Below are positions 9,958 to 17,498 of a stretch of DNA of 64,000 nucleotides, one piece after another (position 1 is the stretch's first letter; every line of letters begins with the position of its first letter). A program made the position numbers and the translations under genes. Under the pieces are notes generated by a model. It worked only from the letters and a program-made list of their open reading frames with translations, searched no databases and was not told the DNA's origin. Source of the stretch: Pseudobutyrivibrio xylanivorans (lineage in GTDB: Bacteria > Bacillota > Clostridia > Lachnospirales > Lachnospiraceae); NCBI RefSeq assembly GCF_010906925.1, contig NZ_VTVE01000001.1, positions 1,178,001 through 1,242,000 of the forward strand, given 5' to 3'.

Positions 9958-10680
9958 CTAGTTCTTAGAACCTTCTAACATCTTCATAAGTTCTTTTATT
10001 TCTTTTGAATTTACATCTCGATAGGTATCCTCTTTAAGGTTGCCTAATTCAATATTCATAATGCGAACTCTTTTTAACGTCCTAACCCTATATCCAAAAG
10101 TCTGACACATACGTCGAATCTGGCGATTCAACCCTTGGGTCAAAACAATCCTAAACTCTCTGGGTCCAGTTTTAGTCACTCTACATTTCCTAGTGGTCAC
10201 ATCTAACTCTTCTAGGTAGACACCACTAGACATGTCTTTGATAAAATCCGCTGTAATATCCTTATCTACAGTGACAATATATTCTTTTTCATGGGCGTTT
10301 ACCGCCTTCATAATCTTGTTAACCAAATCACCTTGATTAGTCAAAAGGATAAGTCCTGTGCTGTCCTTATCCAACCTTCCAATTGGATAAATCCTCTCAG
10401 GATAATTGATATGTTCTATAATATTATTCTTCTCACGCTTCTCAGCAGTACATACGATACCTGCAGGCTTGTTGTATGCTAGAAGAATATTTTTTTTGCC
10501 AACATTTGAAACTATCTGCCCCTTGTAGCGGACCTCATCTGACACAGTGACTTTCATGCCCATGACAGCCGGCTCTCCATTAACTGTCACTTCTCCAGCC
10601 TCTATAGCAGCATCTGCAGCCCTACGGCTACACACTCCCGCGTCAGACAAATACTTGTTTAATCTATAAAGCTCTTCCAC
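9958..10680 (-). CDS. rluF: 23S rRNA pseudouridine synthase, RluF type
   Basis: The 240-residue protein has an N-terminal S4 RNA-binding domain (LNKYLSDAGVCSRRAAD, about 7-50) and a RsuA-family catalytic core with the aspartate in GRLDKDSTGLILLTN (about 100-114). The QGLNRQIRRMC motif and HEKEYIVTVD favour RluF (target U2604 region of 23S rRNA) over RluB or RsuA. The exact target nucleotide is inferred from family similarity. Confidence 0.88.
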   Translation of the reverse strand: MEELYRLNKYLSDAGVCSRRAADAAIEAGEVTVNGEPAVMGMKVTVSDEVRYKGQIVSNVGKKNILLAYNKPAGIVCTAEKREKNNIIEHINYPERIYPIGRLDKDSTGLILLTNQGDLVNKIMKAVNAHEKEYIVTVDKDITADFIKDMSSGVYLEELDVTTRKCRVTKTGPREFRIVLTQGLNRQIRRMCQTFGYRVRTLKRVRIMNIELGNLKEDTYRDVNSKEIKELMKMLEGSKN

Positions 10681-10703
10681 AAAAAGCCTCCATTTATACT
10701 ACA

Positions 10704-10729
10704 ATGGAGACCAAATACATGGTCTCCAT
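10704..10729 (-). terminator. Hairpin between SH3 protein gene and rluF
   Basis: ATGGAGACC and GGTCTCCAT form a perfect 9-bp stem with an 8-nt loop just past the SH3 gene stop. Only a weak T run follows, so readthrough into rluF is possible. Confidence 0.5.
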
Positions 10730-10750
10730 AAAGCTCATATTAAATCTATT

Positions 10751-12028
10751 CTATTGCTGTAACAAATCAGTTCTGATATAGCCTTCCTTGTTGCCATATT
10801 TAACCTTTGTCCAGCCCTCAGCATAACTCATAATAACTGTTACCTTTTCACCTGAATAAGCAACTGCAACCTTTGATGATGACTGATCCATCTGAGCACG
10901 AATATTAGTAGTAGAAGTAAGAGTAATAACTGTACCCTCAGCAACACTTCCGCCTGTTGTAGTCTCTTCATCAGCAGAATCATCAGTACCTGCTTCAGAA
11001 TCAAGATCAATAGCTGACTTTGTGATATATGCCTGAGTTCCGTTGTAATCGAACTTGTAGAAGTCACCCTCTTCACCGTAAATAGTAACTGTTGTACCTT
11101 GTTCTACTGAACCAAGCTTTTCGCTGTCTTTATCAGCCTCTGCTCTAACATTTGCTCTAGCATTTGTTCTACCTGTAGATGTGCTAGCCTCTTCCTCTGC
11201 TGGAGCTTCCTCTTCAGCTGCCTCAACCTCTGCTTCCTCAGCTTCTGCTGCTGCGGCCTCTGCTGCTTCCTGCTCAGCCTGTGCCTCAGCTTCTGCCGCT
11301 GCTGCGGCCTGCTCATCGTAATCCTTGTTCCACTGAACAATTGCCTCGTGAAGTGTCTCATTCATAAGAGTTGCAAGAGCAGGATCCTTTTTAAGAGCCT
11401 CATCATAGCTATCCTGGACATCATTTCTCATATCTCGCAAATCATCCTGACGGATGTAAAGCTCATATAACTCAGAAACTTTTGGATCAAGCTCATATAT
11501 ATTGTTGTTGCGGTTGAATGTACCGTATGTGTTGTTAATATAAAGCTTACCTTGATCATTCTTCTCTACATAGAAGAAATCAAGTCCAGGTACAAGTGTA
11601 TCGATATTGGTATATTTCAAAGAGACCTCAGTAGTAACTAAATATGAGTCCTTTGTAAGTCCTGGCTTAGTGTAAATCTTAACATCATTGAAACTATCAA
11701 TGTACTGACTATACAATGCTGTGTAGCTAACTTCCTTGTCGCTCATAGGAACTGCTATAGCCTTAAGTGTATCTAAATCACCACTAGCAAAAGCTGTGTA
11801 GTAATCGTTGATTAATTTATCTAGCTCTGTATTCTTGTTTGATTTGGACTTCTTGTAAACACCTGATGTCCCGTTATCGCCTGTATATGGGCTAGTTCCT
11901 AAAAATAACACCAATGCCATTGCTATAAAAATACAACCTGCCAAGAAATATCTTTTATTTTTAATTACGAACTCTACGCAAATATCTACTATATTTTTAA
12001 ATTTTGTTTTTAAATCTTGAAAATTCAT
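10751..12028 (-). CDS. Membrane-anchored protein with two bacterial SH3 domains
   Basis: The 425 residues read as a short cytoplasmic stretch, one membrane segment (about 27-44), an NTF2-like or unassigned domain (about 68-220), a long Ala/Glu-rich helix (about 235-285) and two SH3b domains (RTNARANVRAEADKDS... near 290 and TNIRAQMDQSS near 373) with the usual NVR/NIR and GW/GYI signatures. SH3b domains usually bind peptidoglycan or cell-wall proteins, so the protein probably spans from the membrane into the wall. No enzymatic domain is seen. The Ala/Glu segment may be a spacer through the wall. Confidence 0.75.
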   Translation of the reverse strand: MNFQDLKTKFKNIVDICVEFVIKNKRYFLAGCIFIAMALVLFLGTSPYTGDNGTSGVYKKSKSNKNTELDKLINDYYTAFASGDLDTLKAIAVPMSDKEVSYTALYSQYIDSFNDVKIYTKPGLTKDSYLVTTEVSLKYTNIDTLVPGLDFFYVEKNDQGKLYINNTYGTFNRNNNIYELDPKVSELYELYIRQDDLRDMRNDVQDSYDEALKKDPALATLMNETLHEAIVQWNKDYDEQAAAAAEAEAQAEQEAAEAAAAEAEEAEVEAAEEEAPAEEEASTSTGRTNARANVRAEADKDSEKLGSVEQGTTVTIYGEEGDFYKFDYNGTQAYITKSAIDLDSEAGTDDSADEETTTGGSVAEGTVITLTSTTNIRAQMDQSSSKVAVAYSGEKVTVIMSYAEGWTKVKYGNKEGYIRTDLLQQ

Positions 12029-12049
12029 GTGCCCTCCAAACTTAATTAC

Positions 12050-12123
12050 TGTAGACGGCCGGATTCGAACCGGCGATCTTCGGAGTCGGAGTCCGATGCG
12101 TTATCCAGCTACGCTACGCCTAC
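12050..12123 (-). tRNA. tRNA-Arg (anticodon CCG)
   Basis: The minus strand folds as a full cloverleaf. The acceptor stem is GTAGGCG with CGTCTAC, the anticodon stem TCGGA/TCCGA holds the loop CTCCGAC, and the T arm is GCCGG-TTCGAAT-CCGGC. The anticodon CCG reads CGG codons. CCA is not encoded. Confidence 0.95.
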
Positions 12124-12166
12124 TAATTAACTTGCCGAATTATTGTAACAAAGGCGCGGCAATAAG

Positions 12167-12685
12167 TCAATTTAAGCGACCCGCTAAAGCAAGCTGTTTA
12201 ACGATTTCTGAAGTAACTTCATCCACATTTAAAGTGCTTGCATCAACTGTAATATCTGCTGCGTTTTTATATGCTTCTTCTCTATCGGAAATCATCTTTT
12301 TAATATCCTCTAGAGTCTTTCCCTTAACCAGTGGCCGCTTATCATTTCTGTTGACCCTATCGAAAATCACCTCTGGAGTCGCATCTAATCTAACTACGGT
12401 GCCACTATTTTTCATTGTATCTACATTCTCCTGCCGAAGAACTATTCCACCACCACAGGAAATGATTTGATTGTTTTCCTTGGCTATTATTGATAACAAC
12501 TGGCTTTCTGCATTTCTAAAGCCATCTTCTCCCTTTTTTTCAAAAATCTCAGGGATACTCATAGCCTCAACTCTCTCGATAGCTTCATCCATTTCTACCA
12601 CCTGAAAAGTTAAAAATCTCTGAAGCTTCTTTGCCACAGTGGACTTACCTGTGCCCATGAAGCCAATCAAATATATGTTATTCAT
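12167..12685 (-). CDS. aroK: Shikimate kinase
   Basis: This 172-residue P-loop kinase has GFMGTGKSTVAKKL at 8-21, the shikimate-binding DEAIE region at about 33 and ISCGGGIVLR at about 76, all standard AroK features. It phosphorylates shikimate, the fifth step of the common aromatic pathway. It lies 13 bp after aroD in the same direction and probably shares its transcript. The remaining pathway genes are partly on the divergent strand nearby. Confidence 0.95.
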   Translation of the reverse strand: MNNIYLIGFMGTGKSTVAKKLQRFLTFQVVEMDEAIERVEAMSIPEIFEKKGEDGFRNAESQLLSIIAKENNQIISCGGGIVLRQENVDTMKNSGTVVRLDATPEVIFDRVNRNDKRPLVKGKTLEDIKKMISDREEAYKNAADITVDASTLNVDEVTSEIVKQLALAGRLN

Positions 12686-12698
12686 AAATTATTCTCCA

Positions 12699-13454
12699 TT
12701 ATTTCTCTAAAATTTTGATGATAGTATTCATATCATCATAGCTAAGCTGCCCTGGTGCAGATGCAGCATCCAAAGCCGCAAATGAAATACATGACCCAAC
12801 CAAAGAACCAGCAATTCTAGAAACCTTGCCAAGGGAGCCCATGGAAATAGAACAGATAAGAGCGTCCTCAATCTCTTCATTAACCATGTTAGCCGCCTGC
12901 AAAGAACGAACCACGTCATCTCTAGTATTTGGCATAACCGCTAGTTTTAAAATATCCGCTCCTGTATTATGCATCTGACCATATAAATCAATCATATCAA
13001 GAAGCTCTGGTGTCTCATGGAAATCATGATGAGAAGCCAATACATAGGCTCCATTATTATGAAGTATATTGATGAAATCCGCCGCATCATCAACATGAGA
13101 AATCTCCAAATCAATTATATCAACATATCCTGTAGTTGATACAAAAGAAATAATATCACGGTATAGTTCCTCTGCAATAGCTATCTCTCCACCCTCTACA
13201 TCTGTTCTGATAGTAAACAGAACCATTGTAGAATCTGTAATCTCGGCTACTCTCCTAAGAGTGTCTTCAAGCACATCCCTATCTTCTAAGAAATCGAAAT
13301 AATCAGCTCGAAGCTCAATCATTGGAACACTAGCCTCCACACAGTTATTAACTTGCTGAAGGACTGAATCTACAGTGGATGCAACCACCGGTACACAGAT
13401 ACTAACTTTCTGCGATGAAAGCTCCTGTGTCTTTATGATAAGTTCTTTAGACAT
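12699..13454 (-). CDS. aroD: Type I 3-dehydroquinate dehydratase
   Basis: The 251 residues match class I dehydroquinase. A HHDF motif (ASHHDFHETP) carries the catalytic histidine and LKLAVMPN carries the Schiff-base lysine. The enzyme turns 3-dehydroquinate into 3-dehydroshikimate. It is first in a leftward aroD-aroK pair and faces aroE across a 145-bp shared promoter region. A GGGAG ribosome site precedes the ATG. Confidence 0.95.
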   Translation of the reverse strand: MSKELIIKTQELSSQKVSICVPVVASTVDSVLQQVNNCVEASVPMIELRADYFDFLEDRDVLEDTLRRVAEITDSTMVLFTIRTDVEGGEIAIAEELYRDIISFVSTTGYVDIIDLEISHVDDAADFINILHNNGAYVLASHHDFHETPELLDMIDLYGQMHNTGADILKLAVMPNTRDDVVRSLQAANMVNEEIEDALICSISMGSLGKVSRIAGSLVGSCISFAALDAASAPGQLSYDDMNTIIKILEK

Positions 13455-13493
13455 TATAATCTCCCAGTTAAAACATAAAAACTAACATATAAA

Positions 13494-13522
13494 AGTATAA
13501 TTCAAGGGGAAATTATAAGCAA
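13494..13522 (-). promoter_or_regulatory. Promoter of aroD-aroK
   Basis: Leftward TTGCTT (13517-13522), a 17-bp spacer and TATACT (13494-13499) give a good sigma-70-type promoter about 40 bp before the aroD ATG. Confidence 0.6.
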
Positions 13523-13530
13523 TAGTTTAG

Positions 13531-13559
13531 TTGACTAAAGCGTTCTAATTAAATACAAT
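13531..13559 (+). promoter_or_regulatory. Promoter of aroE-DAHP synthase
   Basis: Rightward TTGACT (13531-13536), a 17-bp spacer and TACAAT (13554-13559) lie about 40 bp before the aroE ATG. With the aroD promoter it makes a compact back-to-back control region. Confidence 0.65.
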
Positions 13560-13599
13560 AATACAAAGTTTTCATACTATTTAGTAGGAGGAAAATGTT

Positions 13600-14460
13600 A
13601 TGAATCCTTCAGGTACTACTCGACTCACATGTCTTCTTGGCAGTCCAGTCAGCCATAGTATTTCCCCTGCAATGCACAATACAGCATTTGATGCCCTAGG
13701 CCTAGATTACACCTACATGGTATTTGATGTTTCTGAGGAAAATATTAAAACAGCAGTTGATGGACTACGCCTTTTCAATTGCAGAGGCTTTAATCTTACT
13801 ATGCCTTTAAAAACTGCAGTCATTCCATATTTGGATGAGATGTCAGAGGCAGCTAGATTATCTCACTCTGTTAATACCTGCGTAATCGAAGATGGCAAAT
13901 TAATTGGACATACCACAGATGGTATTGGATTTTTGCAAGCCATGATAGACAGCGGAATTGAATATAAAGAAAAAGTTCTTACTGTTCTTGGAGCAGGTGG
14001 AGCTGCCACATCTATCATTGTTCAAGCTGCCATTGACGGTGTTAGCAAAATCAATATTTTCAAGAGAAAAAATGCATCATTTGACAAGGTAGTAGATTTT
14101 GCAGACAGAATTACTAGAGCTACTGATTGTGATGTATTCGTATTCGATATTGCAGACATGACCACACTTGAGTTTTGCTTACAAGAAAGTGACATTCTTA
14201 TTAATGCCACTAATGTAGGAATGGGTGATGACGACTCTTCTCTCATTCCACCTGAGTTCCTTTACAAGGAATTAATTGTTACTGATGTTATTTATCATCC
14301 AGCTTACACCCGTCTATTACAGGACGCTCAAAAAGTTGGATGCAAGGTTATGAATGGAAAATACATGCTTTTATATCAAGGTGCTGCTGCTTTCAAGCTT
14401 TGGACCCAAAAAGACATGCCAATTGACCTAATTAAAGAAAAATGCTTCGCGGAGGAATAA
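13600..14460 (+). CDS. aroE: Shikimate dehydrogenase
   Basis: The 286-residue protein has the substrate-binding SHSISPAMHN (about 18-27), the catalytic lysine in NLTMPLKT, the aspartate in HTTDGIGF, and an NADP-binding GAGGAATSII loop. It reduces 3-dehydroshikimate to shikimate. AGGAGG lies 8 nt before the ATG. Its end (GCGGAGGAATAA) also supplies the ribosome site for the next gene, so the two are translationally coupled. Length is normal for the family. Confidence 0.95.
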   Translation: MNPSGTTRLTCLLGSPVSHSISPAMHNTAFDALGLDYTYMVFDVSEENIKTAVDGLRLFNCRGFNLTMPLKTAVIPYLDEMSEAARLSHSVNTCVIEDGKLIGHTTDGIGFLQAMIDSGIEYKEKVLTVLGAGGAATSIIVQAAIDGVSKINIFKRKNASFDKVVDFADRITRATDCDVFVFDIADMTTLEFCLQESDILINATNVGMGDDDSSLIPPEFLYKELIVTDVIYHPAYTRLLQDAQKVGCKVMNGKYMLLYQGAAAFKLWTQKDMPIDLIKEKCFAEE

Positions 14461-14461
14461 A

Positions 14462-15493
14462 ATGAGCTTCAATTACTTAAAGAAAATGCCAACACCTGAG
14501 GAAATCAAAGAACAGCTTCCTGTTTCTGAAAAGATTCAAGAGATTAAAAAGCAGCGCGACAAGGAAATCGCTGATATCATCACTGGAAAGGATGACAGAT
14601 TTTTATGTATCATCGGACCTTGTTCAGCTGACAATGAAGATGCTGTATGCGAATATATCAATAAGCTTTCTCGTGTTGCCGAGGATATAAAAGATAAGGT
14701 ATTAGTAGTACCTAGAATATACACTAACAAGCCACGTACTACAGGCAGCGGCTATAAGGGCATTGCTTCTCAGCCAGATCCAAACGAGGCACCTGATATG
14801 GTTGCAGGACTTATTGCCATGAGAAAAATGCATATCCGCGCTATGACTGAATCTGAGCTTACACCTGCTGACGAGATGCTCTACCCAGAGAACTGGGGCT
14901 ATGTAGATGATTTACTTTCATATGTAGCAATTGGTGCTCGTTCTGTTGAGGATCAGCATCACCGCCTTACAGTTTCAGGATTTGATGTTGCATCAGGTAT
15001 GAAGAATCCTACTTCAGGAGATTTCAGTGTAATGCTTAATTCCGTATATGCGGCTCAGCATCCACACCACTTCACTTTTTCTGGCTACGAGGTTAAGACC
15101 AGCGGTAACCCACTGGCTCACACTATTCTTCGTGGCGCTGTTTCAAAGCACGGCAACAGCACTCAGAACTACCACTACGAGGACCTTATTCGCCTTCATA
15201 ACATGTACGAGGAAATGGACCTTGTTAATCCAGCTTGCATCATCGATGCTAACCACTCAAATTCAAACAAGCAGTTCAAGGAACAAATTCGAATCGTAAA
15301 AGAGGTAATGCACAACAGAAACCATTCAGACGATATCAAAAACCTTGTTAAGGGTGTCATGATAGAGAGTTACTTAGTGGAGGGCAATCAGCCTATTTCA
15401 GACCACCAGACATACGGTCAGTCAATCACAGATCCATGCCTTGGTTGGGAAGATACCAGACACTTACTCTACACAATTGCAGAGCGAAACTAA
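14462..15493 (+). CDS. 3-deoxy-7-phosphoheptulonate (DAHP) synthase, class I
   Basis: This 343-residue enzyme joins PEP and erythrose 4-phosphate at the entry to the shikimate pathway. The signatures GPCSADNEDAV (about 53-63) and KPRTTGSGYKG (about 90-100) and the metal-binding DANHSN region are present, as in AroF/AroG/AroH. No separate regulatory ACT domain or chorismate-mutase fusion is present. Which amino acid inhibits it cannot be told from sequence. Its start lies one base after the aroE stop, and a strong terminator follows. Confidence 0.93.
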   Translation: MSFNYLKKMPTPEEIKEQLPVSEKIQEIKKQRDKEIADIITGKDDRFLCIIGPCSADNEDAVCEYINKLSRVAEDIKDKVLVVPRIYTNKPRTTGSGYKGIASQPDPNEAPDMVAGLIAMRKMHIRAMTESELTPADEMLYPENWGYVDDLLSYVAIGARSVEDQHHRLTVSGFDVASGMKNPTSGDFSVMLNSVYAAQHPHHFTFSGYEVKTSGNPLAHTILRGAVSKHGNSTQNYHYEDLIRLHNMYEEMDLVNPACIIDANHSNSNKQFKEQIRIVKEVMHNRNHSDDIKNLVKGVMIESYLVEGNQPISDHQTYGQSITDPCLGWEDTRHLLYTIAERN

Positions 15494-15500
15494 TACAAAA

Positions 15501-15544
15501 ATCCTCGAGCTTTGGGGAGCTTCCCAAAGCTCGAGGATTTTTTA
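15501..15544. terminator. Bidirectional terminator
   Basis: AATCCTCGAGCTTTGGG and CCCAAAGCTCGAGGATT form a near-perfect 17-bp stem with T runs on both strands. It serves the DAHP synthase gene on the plus strand and the convergent membrane-protein gene on the minus strand. Confidence 0.9.
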
Positions 15545-15556
15545 TCTTATAACCTT

Positions 15557-15922
15557 TTATAAGATGCCAAAACTGCCACAAACTGATTCTATTACAAAAT
15601 ACATAGCTACCATTGCTATCATAAAAATATTTATAACAAACAAAAATATTGTAATAACTATGCTTAAAACCTTATTCCCAAAAGTATTATGCGCACCCCA
15701 TCTCATACTTTTTGTCATAAGTTTAAATGTTATGACAATCAATCCAATCATACAAGCAATTGTCAAATTATCCCCCACATTATCGCCCGTAAGTATGCCT
15801 AATGCTAGAATTGCAATCCCCACAAATAGTAAAATGTTTTTTACACTTATTATTTTTCGTTCTTTGCACGTGCCCATGTTGTTCAAATCGTTCTCTAAAT
15901 CATTCATCTGATTATTTTCCAT
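15557..15922 (-). CDS. Small membrane protein, function unknown
   Basis: A 121-residue protein has a polar head of about 28 residues and three likely membrane segments (about 29-46, 52-68, 85-110). I recognise no family. It is last in a leftward run of small membrane-protein genes, 6 bp after the Lgt-like gene, and ends at a bidirectional terminator. Confidence 0.6.
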   Translation of the reverse strand: MENNQMNDLENDLNNMGTCKERKIISVKNILLFVGIAILALGILTGDNVGDNLTIACMIGLIVITFKLMTKSMRWGAHNTFGNKVLSIVITIFLFVINIFMIAMVAMYFVIESVCGSFGIL

Positions 15923-15928
15923 AACTTT

Positions 15929-16546
15929 TTACATACTCCGTGTATTCTTAAATCTAATATTACTGAAAGCCATCGTAATTACGATAATTACCCCGCACAA
16001 TATTTGATTCATTGATATCAAGCTATCATTATGGGTAAATCTAAAGAAATCCAATACTATTTTCAATAAAGTATATACGATGATTGCCACATACAAATCA
16101 TATTTATTTTTAATTCTAAACATGCAAGATATTAAAAAAGCTATGATAAAACATACAGCTTCCACCTTCTGAATTGGAAAAATAGCACCATGAATTAATC
16201 TACCACCACAGCACCCTCCAATGGAACATCCTATTTTACCAATTCCATACATAATTGGTGCTGCTATTACAATAGATTCTAAATACTCTCTTTTGTATTC
16301 TGGTGTTATTTTTCCCATTGTCACATAGGCGATATAGCCCCCTAACACACCTCCAAGGGAATAAAATCCCATAGATTTAAATCCAGATTTCACCAAAGGA
16401 ATTCCTAGACTTACACAAGGAACCAAAATAAATAAGATCATTAGAAAATATATTACATATTCTACCTTTACTTTGTGCAATATCAAATCAACTGCAACGA
16501 CTATGTATCCAACTAATAACGAAATAATAATTAATAATAAATACAT
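15929..16546 (-). CDS. Prolipoprotein diacylglyceryl transferase (Lgt)-family membrane protein
   Basis: The 205-residue protein has about six membrane segments. It carries GVLGGYIAY, then GIGKIGCSIGGCCGG and FPIQKVEA, which match the Lgt family (GxxGGxx, GRIGCFLAGCCYG, FPxQxxEA). It is shorter than true Lgt (about 260-300) and the usual arginine of GRxGC is lysine. It may be a variant lipid transferase instead of the main Lgt. It lies between two small membrane proteins of unknown role. Confidence 0.6.
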   Translation of the reverse strand: MYLLLIIISLLVGYIVVAVDLILHKVKVEYVIYFLMILFILVPCVSLGIPLVKSGFKSMGFYSLGGVLGGYIAYVTMGKITPEYKREYLESIVIAAPIMYGIGKIGCSIGGCCGGRLIHGAIFPIQKVEAVCFIIAFLISCMFRIKNKYDLYVAIIVYTLLKIVLDFFRFTHNDSLISMNQILCGVIIVITMAFSNIRFKNTRSM

Positions 16547-16558
16547 AAATTTCCTAAA

Positions 16559-16918
16559 TTAAAATAACAGCATCACACCCGCGCTCGCACATTGATTTAA
16601 CGTGCTTACCATCATATGCATAATATAAATAGCATAAAGAAGCCCGATAATAAACAATAATACTATTAATGAATATAAAACCAGTGCTACAATAGCAATT
16701 GGATTCTTAGGATTATAAACCATGGCAATAATCATAGTTACTATACCTGCAATAAATAATCCAAACCAAATAAATCCTATCAATCCATTTAATGATTCAG
16801 GAATTCCTGAAGAGTTCCGAATCCCCGAAATAACACCCATTCCAATTATATTCGCCACTAACAAAACAAGTGAAATAATTGAACATCTCTTTGAACTTTT
16901 CATTTTATCCTCTAACAT
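16559..16918 (-). CDS. Small membrane protein, DUF4190-like
   Basis: The 119 residues contain three strong hydrophobic segments (about 15-32, 45-65, 72-100) after a short basic start. The GFIWFGLFIAGIVTMIIAMVY pattern is typical of DUF4190-type proteins. The function is unknown. It sits 12 bp before the Lgt-like gene and 15 bp after the Nudix gene, so all are probably one transcript. Confidence 0.5.
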   Translation of the reverse strand: MLEDKMKSSKRCSIISLVLLVANIIGMGVISGIRNSSGIPESLNGLIGFIWFGLFIAGIVTMIIAMVYNPKNPIAIVALVLYSLIVLLFIIGLLYAIYIMHMMVSTLNQCASAGVMLLF

Positions 16919-16933
16919 CGTTATACCTCCCTT

Positions 16934-17470
16934 TTATCTTCTAGCTGCGTAAGCCATAATAGCAGCTACTGTCTTTGAATCCTGAAGCTTTCCTTCATAG
17001 CACATATCCATAAGATCCTTTAAATCCCATTCTTCAATGTCAATTTCTTCTGATTCATCCAGGTGCTGCTCACCTACTTTTTCAAGCTCTGTAGCCAAAT
17101 AAACATCAATGAACTCATTACAGAAAGCAACTGTAGATTTTAAAGATAAGAGTTTTTCAAGCTTTCCTGCTCTATATCCTGTCTCCTCCTCAAGTTCGCG
17201 CTCTGCGCAAATTCTAGTATCTTCATCCACTGAATCTCGCTTACCGGCAGGTACCTCTAAAGTCTCCCTGTCGATTGCATTTCTGTACTGACGTACCATA
17301 AGGATTTTGCCATTAGGCTTGACAGCGAGCACACACGCCGCCCCCATTCTGTGGCTTACAAAATCCCACTTTTCTGTCTTTCCATTTGGAAGCTGCATAG
17401 TATCCTCATAAATATCAAGAATATTTCCAGAATGGATTAGCTCCCTATTAATTCTTTTAATTTCTTTCAA
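16934..17470 (-). CDS. Nudix hydrolase, probable ADP-ribose pyrophosphatase
   Basis: The Nudix box GKRDSVDEDTRICAEREL-EEETGY is present, with one residue more than the consensus between the first Gly and Glu. The LEVPAGK lead-in and total length fit ADP-ribose diphosphatases that split ADP-ribose to AMP and ribose 5-phosphate. I chose the TTG at 17468-17470 because GAGGAG lies 8 nt before it; a GTG at 17512 would extend into the DUF2339 gene and lacks a ribosome site. The gene follows the DUF2339 gene closely. Confidence 0.8.
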   Translation of the reverse strand: MKEIKRINRELIHSGNILDIYEDTMQLPNGKTEKWDFVSHRMGAACVLAVKPNGKILMVRQYRNAIDRETLEVPAGKRDSVDEDTRICAERELEEETGYRAGKLEKLLSLKSTVAFCNEFIDVYLATELEKVGEQHLDESEEIDIEEWDLKDLMDMCYEGKLQDSKTVAAIMAYAARR

Positions 17471-17498
17471 GTCCTTTTCTCCTCGTCTTCTATTTATT

